From Lichenostomus cassidix (lineage: Eukaryota; Chordata; Aves; Passeriformes; Meliphagidae), in the NCBI GenBank assembly GCA_008360975.2, contig CM039211.1:22850943-22914942 (forward strand): 64,000 nucleotides of DNA, written 5' to 3'. The notes under the pieces were generated by a model that saw only the letters and a list, made by a program, of their open reading frames with translations, did no database searches and was not told the origin of the DNA. Each line of letters starts with the position of its first letter. The first letter of the stretch is position 1. Position numbers and translations under genes: made by a program. Below, piece after piece: positions 12,901-27,576 of this stretch.

Positions 12901-15900
12901 TCAGAAACTTATCCTTTCAGAACTAAACTAAGATCAAATGCAAAGTTAAGATGGAAAGCCTGGAGCTACACTGAACTAAAGACAGCTTTCAGAGTGACCA
13001 CACCTTAAAAAATTACCCTTGCAGGATAAAATACAATTGAATTGCAGCAATGATGAAGGTTACATATGAGTAAAGATTGCTGTGTTTTCACGAGGAAATC
13101 TGATGGCTGATATAAATGAAAATGAAATTTTGTCTCCTTGTCTGGGGCTTCTTGGTACTACTGTAGCACAGATGAAGTACCTATTACTGATAAGCTTCAT
13201 TGTTGCTTTAGAGTAATTCAGAATTTCAAGATTCAAAATACAAAACTTGTTTCTTTTGCACATCAACTAAATGGTGACAATAAGTTTGACATTAAAAATT
13301 ATCAGTGCCCTGTTAAGCTAATACATCTGCACTTTGCTCCCTGCTCCAGTTTATTATCTCATAGCAGGTTGAATGCATTCTCCTCTCTCAAAGTATTTAT
13401 TTAGTGTAACAAAGTATCGTCTTGCTTAAACTGCGACTTGGGAAATGTTGTGATGCCACATTGCATATGACACTCTTTGCAGGGCTCTGCAGGAATGTAC
13501 AAATGATATGGAAGAACTGGAGAAATAATGGCTGCCTACAAAAAATCAGAAAGTTTTGTGTATCCTTAGAGCTAACCCAGGCTGGTGACTACTTTTCACA
13601 TGTAGTGGGAGGGAGAATTTACTCTTTTCTAGTGTAACACAAGGTGACTGTTACCTATGAGAAGCCAACTCAGCTCCTCTGTTATCAGTGTGGTTTGAAT
13701 ATTGAGATAACTGGCACAAGAAGGTTTTCCAAGTTTGCATCTGTGACAATACCATGTGACATCTGCTCATTTGGGAAAGGAGATGAAGACAGTAGGAATA
13801 ATCATTCTGTTTTCTTATTTCATAGGAAAATCACTTCTCTCCTTTCTAAAACCCGAATAAATTTTGGTCTAAATGCTCTTTGGGCTTGCAAGCCTTGTTT
13901 CATTGCATTTAAGGGAGCTCTAGGCAAGTACAACAAGCTGTCTGTAAGAAATTCTGGGTAACTGGGCATTTCTGTTTTCTGGTTTTGAGAGTCCTCTGAG
14001 CATTGCTGTAATGCAGAATGGTGAATTGGAAAGAGTGAGACAACTTCCAACCATACAGTGTTTCAAAGCTCTCCTGTAAAGTATGGTACCATACACAATT
14101 TCAGGATTTGACAATCATGGCAGTAATGGCACAGAGACAGGCAGAAATGGTGGTATTTTGATTTATCCAAGATAAACAGGAGGGAGATGGTATAGCAGAA
14201 ATGCTGAGGTCTGGATTTTACATAAGTGTCAATGGTCAAAGAGGATAAGACTGCTTTTCTTGGCAACATATGACTCAAGTCAAAAAGGGCAGTGTTAGGG
14301 GAGTATTACCTGACACAGTGAGTGTTGCTATCCTGAGTGTTCTCCTGCCTACCAAAACTGGGTTGCACTAGGTCAGTGGCATCAAGATGGTAAGCACACT
14401 ATTTTGGAAGGTGAGCTTCACAACATTTGAGGACCACTGGGCAGTAAGACCAACTCACCCTTCTCTGTATGCATTCATATCCACACCCACAAAGGTCTCT
14501 TTTCATTTCCTACTGAAAATGGTGGGCACCAACATTCCAGTTTTTGTGTGGAACATAAAGCCTTGTTGCTTAAAAGCTAGACCATTCTTATGAGCTATCT
14601 GTCACACAGAACTGAGGTGACTGACTGCTCACCTACCCTGAGAATACTCATAGGACAGCCTAAAAATCCTCTAACAGCACTTCTTTTCACAGGCTACTAA
14701 TATAGAGCCAGGGTGTACTAGTATATAGTCAGGGTGGGCTGTTCCTTCAGTAAAAAATCTTGTGCCAAGTGTGAGAAGTTGACCACTGCAAACCAACTCT
14801 TGGCTGAGGACTCCTGCCATCAGCAATCTCTTCTAACAGGTGGCTACCTGTTAGCAAAGAATAGTGGTTTTTGTCATCCCCATTGTAGCACTTCTGCAAG
14901 TACTGAAGATTTTTGCCAAGGTATTTGTGCCAGGCACAGAGGTCTTGGAAAGCCACAAAGGTCACAAAGGCAGGCAGGTCTGGCACAAAAGGAGGCAACC
15001 TGCAGTTCAGCAAATTTGTCTGTTCGGGGTTGTTTCTTTTTGTGTTGAACCAGTTAAGTCACTGTCATTCACAGCTGGCTGACTGGGTTTTAGAAGCCTC
15101 TATAAGAAAATATTAGCAATGCACAAACAGCCAAGTGATCTGTCAGAAGCAGAGAAAGGAGACGTTTCTGTAAAGAGGAATGTATAGAGGACATAATTTT
15201 CTAATTGGTTGGGGAAAAAATCAGTGCTTTCTGAGAATCTGAAAATCTGTGGAAAAGTGAATAAATTATTCTTTGCAGCTTCTTTTATTATTTTGTGCAG
15301 CTGCAGGAAAGGGCTGTGTAATTTATGTGCGTTCTTGAACTGAAATGTGTGGTCTGGTGACTAGACATGGTAAGGGGGAAGAATTCCTCTCATTCCACAG
15401 GTTTTCAAAAACTCTGAAGTGTCCTTTCAAAAATGAAGAAGAAACACTTAATCCAAAAAGTGAAAGCCCACAGTTCTTTTTAATCTGATGAAATATTGTA
15501 CTATTGAAAATAATTTCTTTATTTCTGATTAATATTTGAGTAGACAGTGTTCATTAGATATGAAACACAAGCATGCCTTTTGGAATAGCTTAAAAATAAA
15601 AGTGTTAATTTTTAATTCCTACAGTGGCCCCTACTTGAGTCACACCCTGTGTTCATTAGTAGCTCTCCACTGTCAGCCTATCTTGTAAAGTGGACACATA
15701 GGTAATTTCCCTACTGTGCAAGAGCCATATGATGAAATGGAGAATTGAATTTGTGCATTGCAAGTCACCCACAGGCCATTTTGTTTTGCAGGTCTGCTGT
15801 AGCAGGTGTCACCTAAAGGGGACACAGAGTCTAAAACAGACTTTAAAAGTAGCATGTAGCTACATGTAACTATCTCCTAGATCAATGAGTTCCCTCAGGT

Positions 15901-16347
15901 CAGGTGAAGATGTCACTCATCATGACTCTGGCCAGCCATGAGAAGTGATGGGTCAGAATGGCATAGAAAGCCCACAATGAACAATGTTTCATATGCCAGT
16001 GACATTGTAGGTCCAAAGCTGTCCTTGCCAATGCAATTTTGCTTTCCTGATAGACAGGAGCTGGCAATTGCTAAAAAAGCATGGCAGGCAGGCTAGAGAA
16101 TTCAACCTTTTATGAATCCCAGACCATAATGAAGATAAAATTTGCTTAAATTTTAATAGGGTCAGACTGGAATGCTAACAGTGGAAAGCTCAATTATTTT
16201 AAGTCTGCAGTGTTCATTAAGAAATAACAGGCTTGCCATTTTATGGTATCCAAGGGATTGATGTATGAAAATGTATTTTGAGGATCTCATCTGCATTTAG
16301 GCTGGCCAGAAGCTGGTCTGCCCCAGGCCCCTGTACTGCTGGGGCTG

Positions 16348-16366
16348 CTGACACCCCTGGTGTCAG
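16348..16366. repeat. 8-bp inverted repeat, 3-nt loop
   Basis: CTGACACC (16348-16355) and GGTGTCAG (16359-16366) are exact reverse complements around CCT. It is a small hairpin in a locally G+C richer patch, with no known role. Confidence 0.65.
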
Positions 16367-17160
16367 ATGGTGATCTCCAGCTTGTTTCAGAAGCTTTCTG
16401 AAAGACACCAGGAGCAGGCACCTGTTGGCTGCCCTGCTGTTATTTTCTCCTAATCACATTGGGTGGTTGAATACACTATGCAAACACTCAAAAGGGAGAG
16501 TGAGGAGAGGGAAACAGCAAGCCGATTTTGTACACTGGGAAGCCACGCCTTGAGCAGTGGCATATATCTGTGCTGTAAAGGAGACTCCAGTACTGCTTAG
16601 TTAGTGATTGAAGATAATATACTCTGTGCTCATATTGCACTGTAGAAGAGTTAAATTTTTTAAAAGTTATAATTAGAAGAACGTAATACAGGTTAAGGTT
16701 TTTATAGCTGAAGCAAAGCTGGTGTCTCTACCAAAGTGGAGAAAATTGCTACACAAGTGGTAGGTCCAGCAGACACACAGAGACACTAGGATTGGATTGG
16801 GATCAGCAATTTCAAGGCATACCTCCTGTACTGCTTTTATATCATGTTAACAAATGCAACTGAAGCGTGTAGTAGCAGAGATGTCTAGTCAGGTGCTCCA
16901 CACCCAGCTGCAGCCCTGAGGAGGTGACAACAGCCACATTCTGGACAATGTTTTGCTAGAGCCTCTGCAGTTAGTGGAATGAAAAACCCATCTTCTCCAT
17001 TTAAACTGAGGTGGCTGACTTTGCACAGAAAAAGCACAGAGCGCCTCAGAGCACACACACAACTGCAGAGCAATGTAGCTTCTGGCAAGAATGCAGTTGC
17101 AAGTAGCTGGAAATCAGTAATTGCTGCAACAGTGAAATCTTTCAGAAGGCAAGGATTTCA

Positions 17161-17202
17161 TGTGCTTACATTCACATGCAATACCTGTGCTTACATTCAC
17201 AT
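17161..17202. repeat. 17-bp direct repeat, two copies
   Basis: TGTGCTTACATTCACAT occurs exactly at 17161-17177 and again at 17186-17202, separated by 8 nt. This looks like a small local duplication. Confidence 0.85.
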
Positions 17203-17960
17203 AGGTCCTAAGTGATTATTGCTTTGGAAGGTGAGAACTGTAATTCCAGGCAAAATGTATCTGGAAAGTTCTGTGTTTACTGCATAAATGTTTGTAAAAC
17301 CTTCTGACAAATTTCACTTTTAAAAATTAAACTCTAATAGATAACATTTCTTCCTATATAACAAATTCAAAACACAAAAAGAGACAACATACTTGATGAT
17401 AACTACAACTGTATATAGGAAATAAGGGATTGATTTTTTTCTTTGTTGTGGGGATGCTATTAGTATGTCTCTGTATAAAATGGAGTTCAAACGATTGCTA
17501 AAGGATTTGTGGATCCACCATTCCTCTTTATGACTGCTTTAACCAACATAAGGCGGATTCTCCCAAATAACAAAACTTAGCAAGAGAGTAGGAGGTGGAT
17601 AGATTAAAGTGTTAGTTTGACTGGAAACATCTGGAAAAGAGAAGATAATGTTCCACAGACTTGTCTTTTGATTGATTGCTGGAAATTAGTTACAAGATAA
17701 ACCAGCACAGGAAGCTTGATACAGAAGATGGAAAAATACCCTATCTTTGCAGTAGCTGCACTCATTTGTTGTCATTTTTAAGATCTGGGACTTCAGCTGA
17801 ATAGCAAAAAGAGCTTTGCAGTTATCATTATGTGTAGGGAAAAGTGTTTCGTGCACAGATAGCAGTTAAACAGCTTCTTTGCATGACATCTATGGAAAAA
17901 CTATTCATTTGTCAACATACAGTTTAGTTCAGGCTTTTCTGATTCCACATGGCTGTCCTA

Positions 17961-18432
17961 ATCACAGAATCACAGAATGAATAAGAATGGAAGGGAACAC
18001 TGGAGGTCATCTAGCCCAGCCTCCCTGCTCAAGCAGGGTCCCCTAGACCAAATTGCACAGGATTGCATCCAGATAGTACTTAAGTATCTCCAGTGAGGGA
18101 GACTCAACAACTTCTCTGGGCAGCCTGTTCCAGTGCACAGTTGCCAACACAGTAAAGGAGTTCTTCCACATGTCAAGTGCAACTTCCTGTTTCTGCCTGT
18201 TGCTTCCCATCTTATTGCTCAGCATCACTGAGCAGAGCCTGGCTCCATCCTCTTGACACCCTCCCTTCAGATATTCATAGGCATTGGTGAGGTCTCTTCT
18301 TTATTGTCTCTTCTCTAGGCTGAACAGGACTAGCTCCCTCTGCATTTCCACATAAGAGAGATGCTCAGGTCCTCTCATCATCTTTGTAGCCTTATGCTGG
18401 ACTCACTCCAGGAGGATCACATCTCTATGTAA
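17961..18432 (-). mobile_element. CR1 LINE 3' fragment, - strand
   Basis: Read on the minus strand, this is the last part of CR1 ORF2 and the 3' tail. The tail lies at the left end, where ATCACAGAATCACAGAAT is the reverse complement of the CR1 terminal octamers. Minus-strand translation gives a segment like 'WNRLPREVVESPSLEILK' (about 18043-18135), the conserved extreme C-terminus of CR1 ORF2. The tail differs in wording from the other copies in the window, which suggests another CR1 subfamily. It is 5'-truncated and broken by frameshifts. Confidence 0.93.
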
Positions 18433-21400
18433 CAACACTATCTAGGTCATCCATACATTCCACTCATGCAGTAACCTCCAGTTCTGCATCAGTTAATTCC
18501 CAGCCACAGAGAAAGAAAGTTAAAGAAATCTCTTTATATGTTTTCATTTGTGAAGCAACTAAAAAGAAGGGTCTGGGGTTTTGTGGTATTCTAGAATCAA
18601 ATAATTTTGTTTAAAAGATCTATTTTCAGGGACATATTCAAGTCTGGCTGTGGTAGAAAGCACAAGGTCTACCCGCAAAGTTTTGCTGTCACATACTGTG
18701 CTGCACGAACAGCTATAGGGGTGTGTGAAAAGCACAGAGGAAAAAGCCTTCAAGCTCATCTTTCAGTTCCAAGCTCCTAGCACATATGTAACTCTTCCTA
18801 TTGGAAGACAAACCAGTTATTTCACTGATAAGCTTAGTGAGATATAGAGATGGCTATCCTGCCTTTGGAAATAACCAGAAAGCATTTGTTTATCTTTGGA
18901 GTCAAACATGAGCTTCCCTTGGCACTACAACATTCTAAGTTAGATTTTGGGTTTGTGCCACATCAACAGCACGTGTCTGTGACAGTGATCCCAATATTGT
19001 GTCTCTGTTTGGGCCCTCCCAGCAGAGATGGCAATGGCTAGGCTGCCTTAAAGAAACCTTTAGTTGACCTTAATGTGGGGAATGAATGTTCCTTGGAATA
19101 AACAGTTTGTAAGAGGAGGCTGCTAATAGCAAAACCTCAAAGGCTCTTGCAAAACTTCAGAAGGAGGAAGCTGGTGTGTTTGATTTTTCCCAGCTTTGAG
19201 TCTTCTGGGAGAAATTCAACAAAGGAGCTGTTGACATCTGTGCTCGAAGTGGCTCATGATGTACTCCTGGTGGGAAAAAATTACATTCTTGGGTTTCGTA
19301 GTCACACTTTTAGATGCTTTTTACAGCTGGTAGAATTTGTCTTATGTGATCCTAGTTTGAGGGAGACTACTGTATCACATCAGGAATAGTCCTAAGGGCT
19401 TAATAGCTCAAAGGAGGAGCCTCCAGCCTTCAATCTGATGCAGAAATTTAAAATCCTCTGCTGCCTCCACTGCAGAAGCAATGACTTTTGTGTCTGAGGT
19501 GTAGTTACTGTTCACTGTTGCTATTTTTCATTTGTCATCTCAGACAACACATACAAGGGAAGTTTGCTTTCGGGCTTGGTGCCACTGTAATTTATAGACC
19601 ATGGCCCCATTTCATGCAGCAGCCAGACACCTATCTCAGGGAGACAAGAGGGACTGACTCAAATGTGCAAGAGCTTCCTTAAGTGGGGCAGACAAACAGC
19701 AGGGTACTTCTTGTTAAAAGCTTTTGAACTCATAATCATCCCACCTTATCCCAGTAAATTTCAATTATAATCACAGAAAGGAGGAAATGACAAATAGAGG
19801 TATTGACATGAATGTGTGGGCCAAGAAAAGTGTGAGAGGAGTATAATGGTGAAATTGGTGTGCAGTCTTCAGGAGGCTCATGGAATAATTCATCAGGTGG
19901 GAAGGGAAGGAAGAGATGAAAAATTGTATAGAGCCAGATTTGAGCATAAGAAAATGATGGGCAGACTTGTATCAAGCCCACTGAAGTCAAGGGGCAGCTT
20001 ATCAATAGTTCCAGCTTGCTTTGCATCAGTCTTTAACATTCTCATCTTTGCTTTCAATTCCCTGCCTGAAATGCTTCTGGTCTGTCCTCAAAATCAGATT
20101 TTGAGGTGTTAGTCCACGACTTTTGCCTGTGAATCCCTTGAAAGCAGAGCAGCAGTCTGCCTACCGTCTTACGCATGACAGCCTGTCTCAGGACGCACAG
20201 TGCTGCAGGGAACTAATGGATTTTTTATGATCATTTTTACGGGCATCAGAGAAAAGGGCCATTCAGTCCATCCAGTCTGTTGTACCATCCTGATAGTAAC
20301 GAAAGCATTATGGCATTTCCCTAGTGCCTTACCTTCTAGGGGAATACAGTGCAGCTGTAAACCAGCTGTGCTTCATTTGCACTCTGCAACAGAGCTCTTT
20401 TGTCAGCTTTAACTGCTATTTACCGTCTTCTCTTTCAACGTTCCTTCCTTCTCCTTCTACGCCCCTACTTTTGGCTCTTTATAGGCAAAGCAGTTGCTAA
20501 AAGACAGGTTATGTACTTGAAATGTAACATTTTCTGGGCTTGGCATCTATCCTGATAATGTTAAGTCTAAGACAGCTTTCCCTATTTGTGATATGGAGGA
20601 AAACGAAGAATGACTCCTGGTGACTGAGTACAAAAGCATGGTAGGTTGCTGTCCTGGCTCCAGTTTCATTGGAAATAATGGATTTCTCACTGAGCTTTAA
20701 GCACTTGGCAAAGGCCCTGATATGCTGACATACTGAAGCAAGTTTGCCACTCAGCCATGACTGCTTTGCAGACACCACATTTAAAATTGTTTTTATTTGT
20801 TGGTCCCTGAAAAGAGATGTTGTAGTTCTAGTGTCTCCAGTGTGTCTTCAGTTGCAGCGTAAAAAACAAATTTAAAAATCCACATTTCCCATTTTATCTC
20901 TAAATGGAGGACAAAGCTGAGTTGGACAACAAGCATGTTTTCTAAGGGAAAATACTGAAATGAAAGTATAGTGCCTCATTCTTCAAATCCAAGTGAGATG
21001 GTTTGCTGTGAGCATCTCCACCAACACCACTGAGACCATGGGCACCAGCAGACTGCTTGTCTTACTTTAGTCTGGCATAATTCCACCACATTCCAATGTC
21101 ATCTTTGCTTATAAAAAAGCACCACAGGATATGATCCAAGTACTAATACAGCAGGAGCAGGTAGACCACTTCTAATGCATGGATCAAAAGAAGACAATGA
21201 CATGCTACTTTCATTTGTTCCCTGCTCCTCTAGCCCAATGCACAGGGAGTTGCATGTATCCAACATCTAGCAGAAATAATCTGTTTCTTAAAGGACTTTT
21301 CAAGTATCGCAGTGTGGCCACAAATCTTTTGTGCAGCCCAAATTTCTGTTGTGCAGCTATGGCAAACAATGAAGTGACATATTTTGCAGTGTTTTATGTC

Positions 21401-24400
21401 ACTTTTCCTGTGATCTGTGCAATTTTTGCAGACATAGAGGTAGTATTGCAGGCTGCTGAAGTGCTGCTGTTTTGAGTGTTTTGACTTTCAAGACTCAGTG
21501 TCTTTTCCTTGGCGAAACAAATGGTGGGCTGACAGTGGTATTTTGGATACTAGTGCCATCCGGTGGCCCACAAAGAATGCCATAATACTCTTCAGTGTCC
21601 CCAAGGAGCACTAATGCATTGCATTTCAAGCCAAAGTAGGGCCATGATGAAAGTACATGATGGAAAAAATAAAAGCCTTGAATTTTAGAGGTCCATATTT
21701 TATTATTATTTTACTTATTATGAGTACAGGTCCATTTGCAAAAAAAAGAATTCAGTCCTTGGCTGTGTTTAGATCAGTTCAGTGGTCTCTGAGCAAAGGT
21801 GGGCACTCAGAAGTCAGCCCAGATATCTTTTATTACAGACTGTTAGTCATTCTTCTCAGTGTTTAAAGCCGATTATCAGGGATTAATTCTGTTCATGTGA
21901 AAAAGGAAAAAAAAAGAAAAAAAGATGATATTTCAGTGGCTATAGGAGGACAGTAATTTTGCAATTTGACAAAAGGACTTTTGTAACATCTGCATATGTC
22001 TACCATCCTAAACACATATACATCCACATGGCCGTAGGAAATGAGGCAAAGTTTGTTAGACCTGTTTGTACTGCTCGAACAAAAACAAGCAAACAACAAA
22101 AAGACCAGGCAAGACTTTATTCGTGTAAAAGGGAATGAAGGAAAGGGAAGTAGTAAACTCCAGGTTACACAGGAGCCATTGTCTTGACTTATGTTAATGA
22201 GATAAATACTGAAAAGGAATTTTGAACGAAGTAAAGGAATTACAGTGTGGGCCACTGGAGAAGTTGACAGGCACTGTGAAATCTGCCATGTCTTGATAAT
22301 TTCTTCATTTGCTGTTCTTGCATGCTGCTCTCCAAGGACAACGTGTCTTTGTCTGTGGTAATTTTTCTTCAGTTAGTAAGTTTTGTTAGGGTAAGGGGTT
22401 GCCTGTAGACTAGGAGGAGGTATAGACTGAAGAAAAATATTATTTTGAGATGTGAGCCATGAAGCAGATGTTTGTAATCCAACAGTATTTGACAGTCTTT
22501 TTTGTTTAAACTGAATCTTTTGTTCTTGAAAGTGCTTTAATGTTCCCCATCTTAACATTTGCAAAACTTGGAGGCCCTCAAACACAAAAACTTAATATAA
22601 AATAGGCATCTATTAAGCTGAGCAGAGCAGGACCAGGATTTTTTTGCCTGTGGAAATTTGTATTTGAGATTGCTGCTGAAAATTTCAGCTCACAAAATGT
22701 CTTCCAGGAGAAATGGGAGCCACATGATCGATAGTATTACCAGCTCTGACCACAGCTAGTTACAGGAAAACAAACAGGCATCTGCCAGTAAAGTACATAC
22801 TTGAGGCATAAACCCTGGCAACAGGATTAAAGTGTGATATGCATGGCCTAAGAGTCTAGCCTGATCCCTTGATTGTCTCACACAAACAGAATAAACCATT
22901 GGTAACAAACAGAAAACATGCATTTCAGAGACCTTTGTCTCATACTGGCTTGGATGTGGTTGTTCTTATGACATTAACATGAATAGACTGATTCACTATT
23001 TGTATCCGTGCCTAGAAGATGGTATCTTCGTCAAAACATATTTCCAGTTCTCAGAAGAGTGCTAAAAATAGTAGAAGTGATAAACCAACAGCAGGAAGCA
23101 CACTCTATACTGTCACTCCAACCTATTTACTCCAACCCATTTAATTACATTGGTTCCTAAAGAGTACCAATGTGGAGAGGGACTCAGAAGAAATTATGCT
23201 TGTTGTTTTTATGTATGTATTATATTTGTTAACATACAATCTTACAATGCAAGGAACAGCATAGCATTGTGCAGCTCCAAAGGCAGAGCAAAAAAGAAAT
23301 CATTATTCCAGGAATCAGAATCACTTTTAAGTTGCCTATTTTAGGACATCAAATGCTGCCACTGATTCCCCTTCAGAGCTCAAATTCTCTGCAGTGCTTA
23401 TACCTCAGGATATTTCCCTTCGGACATGCTGCTGTGTGACAGAAAGGATTCAGCATGGTTCTCAGCAGGTCTTCTCACTGTTTTCAACTTCCTGATGCCA
23501 GAATAACTTGTGCAAAAAAGCAGAGAATTCGCAATCCCTTATTCCTTTGCCTACAATGTGATGACAGCCTTGAAAAGTTTCATCTAGAGCTGAATGACCA
23601 GTGGTGCTATGGGGTATACTCCTGCTCCAGGGAAGGGACATGGGATCCAGCTGTTGCTATCAGCCTCTGTGCCAGAAAAATTTCCTGTAATTCATGTCTG
23701 AAAGACTGCAGCAAAGGTGTGGTTTATGAAAAAAGATTACTCTGGATTCTCCCTTGGCTTTCTGCCATTGAAGTTCCTAAAGAAAAGTATTAGATTATGG
23801 GGAGCAAACTATATGATCTGTGGGTGGCAAAAAAGATCCTGTTTTGTTCCAGCTGCCTGTAACTCTTTTGCATAGTTGTTAGAGACAAATGACTGACTGA
23901 CTGTATGCTTTGCAGAGCTAGGCTGAGTAATTACCTTTTTTTTTACAAGTAAGGACCGTGACAACCATGTCTACAAGTTGTAGAGGGCAAGGTCCTATAA
24001 GGGAACATGTGTGGCTGTGTAGAATTGTTTGGGCTGAAAGAAATATACAAGGAAAAGTCCTGCTTTTCTTCATGCTAAGCACAGTGCAGAACAGAGCAGA
24101 TCTGAGGCCTGGAGGCGGCTGATGGAAAAACTCTGGTTTGCTAGTCTTTGGTTGAAAATCTTCCTCCTATGATGTGAACCCTTTTTTCTGGCATTTCGGT
24201 TTTTTCCCCTTCTTTCCACAAAAGTGCTTCATCAGTGGTGGTTTTGAGTGCTTTTGCTCACCATAAGGGTGAGAAGGAAGAGGTTTATTCAAGTCATAGA
24301 ACCATGAGCCAGATTTTGTGTAGGGATACCTCCAGAAGGAGCTCCTTGATACTATGATGCTTTCTATGACATCTGGCAAAAATAGACTCAAAACTCTTTT

Positions 24401-24750
24401 TCTCTTCAGACTCTTCCTTCAGGTGGTATTTATTACTAGCCTAAATTACAAATTATGTTTTTGCTTATGTAGCACATTAGTCAGGGTAATATGATGATTT
24501 AGATTTTGTTTTCAGTAGCAAAAGCAAAATGGAATGTAGTTTGAGTTTGCATTATTTGGAAGGTGGCAAGAGGTTGGGTCTTCTTCTGCTTCCCACCAAA
24601 CCCAGACATAGAAAATGTGGCCATCTGCAGACAAAACACTTTATCCTCTAGTGGAATCCATAAATTTGGCACTTAAGTCACTAGAATTATGAAAGAGCTT
24701 GTAAAACTGATTGTTATCAGCACATCCTACCCCCACTCATGCTCATGGGA
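18433..24750. other. Intronic/intergenic unique DNA
   Basis: AT-rich sequence with no recognised exon. The stretch around 19972-20000 ('CACTGAAGTCAAGGGGC') resembles wording seen in old, diverged amniote interspersed repeats, but it is too short to classify. A-rich DNA occurs at 21900-21925. Open frames such as 23455-23793 (+, 112 codons) and 21893-22255 (-, 120 codons) have no recognisable domain. Confidence 0.5.
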
Positions 24751-25562
24751 GTCATAGAATCATAGAGTCATAGAATGGCTTGGGCTGGAAAGGATCTGAA
24801 AGGTGATGTCATCCCAACCACTATGCCAGGGCACTTTTCACCACAGAAGTTTGCTCAGAGCCCCATCTAGCCTGACCTTGAACATTCCCAGGGGTGGGAC
24901 ATCTAGAACTTCCAGACACTGTCTCACAGTAAATAATTCCTTCCTAATATCTAATCTAATGCCACTCTCTTTCAGTTTGAATCCATTCCCCCTTGTCCTG
25001 TCTCTACATGCTCATGTCAAAATTCCCTCTTCATGTTTCTTGTAGAGTCCGTTCAGGTACTGGTAGGCTGCAATTAGGTCACCCTGTCTCCTCTTTTCCA
25101 CTCCGAACAATCCCAATACCCTCAGCCTTTTCTTACAGGAGAGCCGCACCATCCCTCTAAACATCTTGGTGGCCTCCTGTGGAATCAGTTTAAGAGGTCC
25201 ATGTGCTTCCATGTGCTGGGACCCCAGAGCTGATGCAGTGCTCCAGGTGGGGTCTCACCAGAGCAGAGCAGAGAGGCAGAATCCCCTCCCTCCCCTGCTA
25301 GCCATGCTTCTTTGGATGCAGCCCAGGACACATTTGGCTCTCTGGGCTTTGAGTGCACATGGCTGGGTCATGTCCAGCCTCTCACCCACAGTAACCCAAG
25401 TCCTTCTCACAGGGCTGCTCTCAGTCTGTTCATTCCCACCCATGCTGATACCAGGAGTGTCCTGACCCAGGTGTAACACCTCGCATCTGGTCTTGTTTAA
25501 CATCATGAGATTCCCATGGGCCCACTTCCTGAGCTAATCTAAGTCCCTGTGGATGGCATCCT
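24751..25562 (-). mobile_element. CR1 LINE 3' portion, - strand
   Basis: This is the best-preserved CR1 tail in the window. The left end has tandem CATAGAATCATAGAGTCATAGAATGG-type octamers, the reverse complement of the CR1 3' end. Minus-strand frames read CR1 ORF2: 25255-25506 includes 'RCEVLHLGQDTPG' and 'RLDMTQPCALKAQRAKCVLG', and 25012-25212 includes 'LGLFGVEKRRQGDLIAAYQ'. These lie beyond the reverse-transcriptase catalytic core, in the conserved C-terminal part. The frame changes between the two blocks, so the copy is dead. The 5' portion of the element is missing. Confidence 0.95.
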
Positions 25563-27560
25563 AACATTCAGGTGTCCATCTTGCAAGCTGTTGTAGGCTA
25601 TCTGCTTGCAGAAAGGGGATGCAGGTCTCCCTCTGCCTATCCCTGCTTGACAACAGGCAGTTTTCTACATTTGATTTTCAGGGGAGTGTGGAAGGCACAG
25701 GTAGAGTGGCTTGTACTGATCAATAGCACCTCCCCTGTAGGCTACATCGTTCACCTCATATGGTGAGGTGGGCAGTGAATTCACTGTGAACTGTCTACAG
25801 GATGGAGCACTTCTGTAAATTCATCCTTGCTTGACTGGAGGGATACCTAGGAAACACCTGGCATTTCAGGAAAAGGAGCTTCAATAGTGTCACGACTAAC
25901 TGGCTTGCTGTGATCTGACTGTAGTGGTGCTGTGAACGCTGTGTCAAGCAAAACTCAGCTTGCTGTAAGAGCTTGGTGTTGTGCCCTCTTTTCTTTGATA
26001 TGTATCCTCTTGCACCTTGTCATCTTTAACATTTTAGTTGCTCTGATAGGGAAAATCTGTTATTTCTGTGGGCTATGCAGAGCAGAGATTTTGCAGGCAA
26101 GTTGACCCTTGTCAAAAGTGGATTGCAGATGATTTCAGTGGTACAGGAGACAGATGCTTGCCAGATCAGTGAGGTAGCCTGTAAAGTTTATTCTGATGCA
26201 CTGGAAGAGCATGCACTGCAGATGTGCACAGAGTGACCTCATTCTGTTCATATTAAAGATAATGGGTGAAGCCATTTGAAAATCCCAGTGATAATATTCT
26301 CCAAGTTTTCTTTAGCAGTTATACTGAGAGCTTGGTAGTGTGTCAAACTCGTGTCCTTCAACAGAAAAAAAATAGCTTGAATAATTTGAATAAGTTATAA
26401 ATCCTGAGTAGCTCTTTGTGGAAAATCCTTTCTCCCTGCTTTAATGAGCCACTGCCTCAAGAAACACCTGACAGTTAGAAAGCATCCTGAGTTTGTGTGT
26501 TCATCTATAGCACTGCTGAATACAGTTAGGGCCTAATGACAAGCACTGTGTGCACTTTCTTGAGCTTTCAGTGTGCTTGTGAAAGGCGTCACATAGTGAA
26601 AGGGGACAGGAGGAAAAGTTGAGGTAAGTTGTGTTTGTTCCTTCCTGGAGGAACGTGATACTACATCTCTGCAAGATTCCTGTCTGAGGACCTGAGACAC
26701 AAAAATTCTCAAAATTGTAGGTTTTTATCCATCCAGCCTCAGGATTTGGGAATTCCTATGCACAGAGCTTAGGTCTGGCTGTGAGAGCATTTCTGTCATA
26801 ACATAAAAATCCCAGGCAGGAACTAGTACTTCTTTCAATATATTAGATTTCGTGCAATTACAGAATGGAGAGACTGTCTCTGCCACAGAGATCTTGTCAT
26901 CTAAATAAAGTTCATGTCTCTGGTGGCAGACCAGTTGGAAGCCCAATCAAGATGCAGTGAGTTGTGTTTTCTCTGCCGTGGACAGAGAGATTCAGAGAGA
27001 CAACCAAACAAACAGCAGTGATCATCAGGAGTGGTCAAGGATGGAGACACTTCTCTTTTTAAATGGTCTTACAACAAGTGAATACACTATACTATATTTC
27101 TATACACTGCCTGGAGCCTTCTTGAAGAAGGAAGGATCTGACCTTCCATAAGGATGTTATGTGTGCATCCTGCCATTGTCAGGATGGAGTAACAGTAGAA
27201 GAAAGATGGGATATGACTTTTGAGAAGGGACTTGTCTGCAGTTGCATCCTCTCCCTCCTCCAGCTTCATTTTCAAGTTAACAGTAGAGCAAAACTGAAAA
27301 GAATGCTCCATGGAAGAAGGAGAAAGAGTGGTTTCAAAATCTGATCTTATAAAATAGTAAGGCCTCCTTTGTGCAGAGATCTGCAGAACACCCAGACAAA
27401 GACAGGGGAGTTGCACAGGAGTAGTTAAACAGGACCTGCATGACATCTTGTTGGCATTCAGTAGAAGAGATCACATTACTCTGACTGGAGGAGTCGAGCA
27501 GGAAGAGGCAGGAATCAACCCACATCCCTGAAGTGTCTTCTGTTATCTGCATGGTTTGAC

Positions 27561-27576
27561 TTTTTTTTTTTTTTTT
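27561..27576. repeat. Poly-T run
   Basis: Sixteen or more consecutive T. I see no recognisable processed gene copy next to it on the minus strand, so it is probably a simple mononucleotide repeat. Confidence 0.8.

Larger units (their letters stand above)
9973..17960. other. Intronic/intergenic unique DNA
   Basis: About 8 kb of AT-rich sequence with no recognised exon or transposon family. It contains a 19-bp inverted repeat at 16348-16366 and a spaced 17-bp direct repeat at 17161-17202. Open frames up to 105 codons (13644-13961, +) show no recognisable domain and are treated as chance. Confidence 0.5.

Noticed and set aside
25166..25465. Plus-strand frame of 99 codons
   Set aside because: It is antisense to CR1 ORF2, which reads on the minus strand here.
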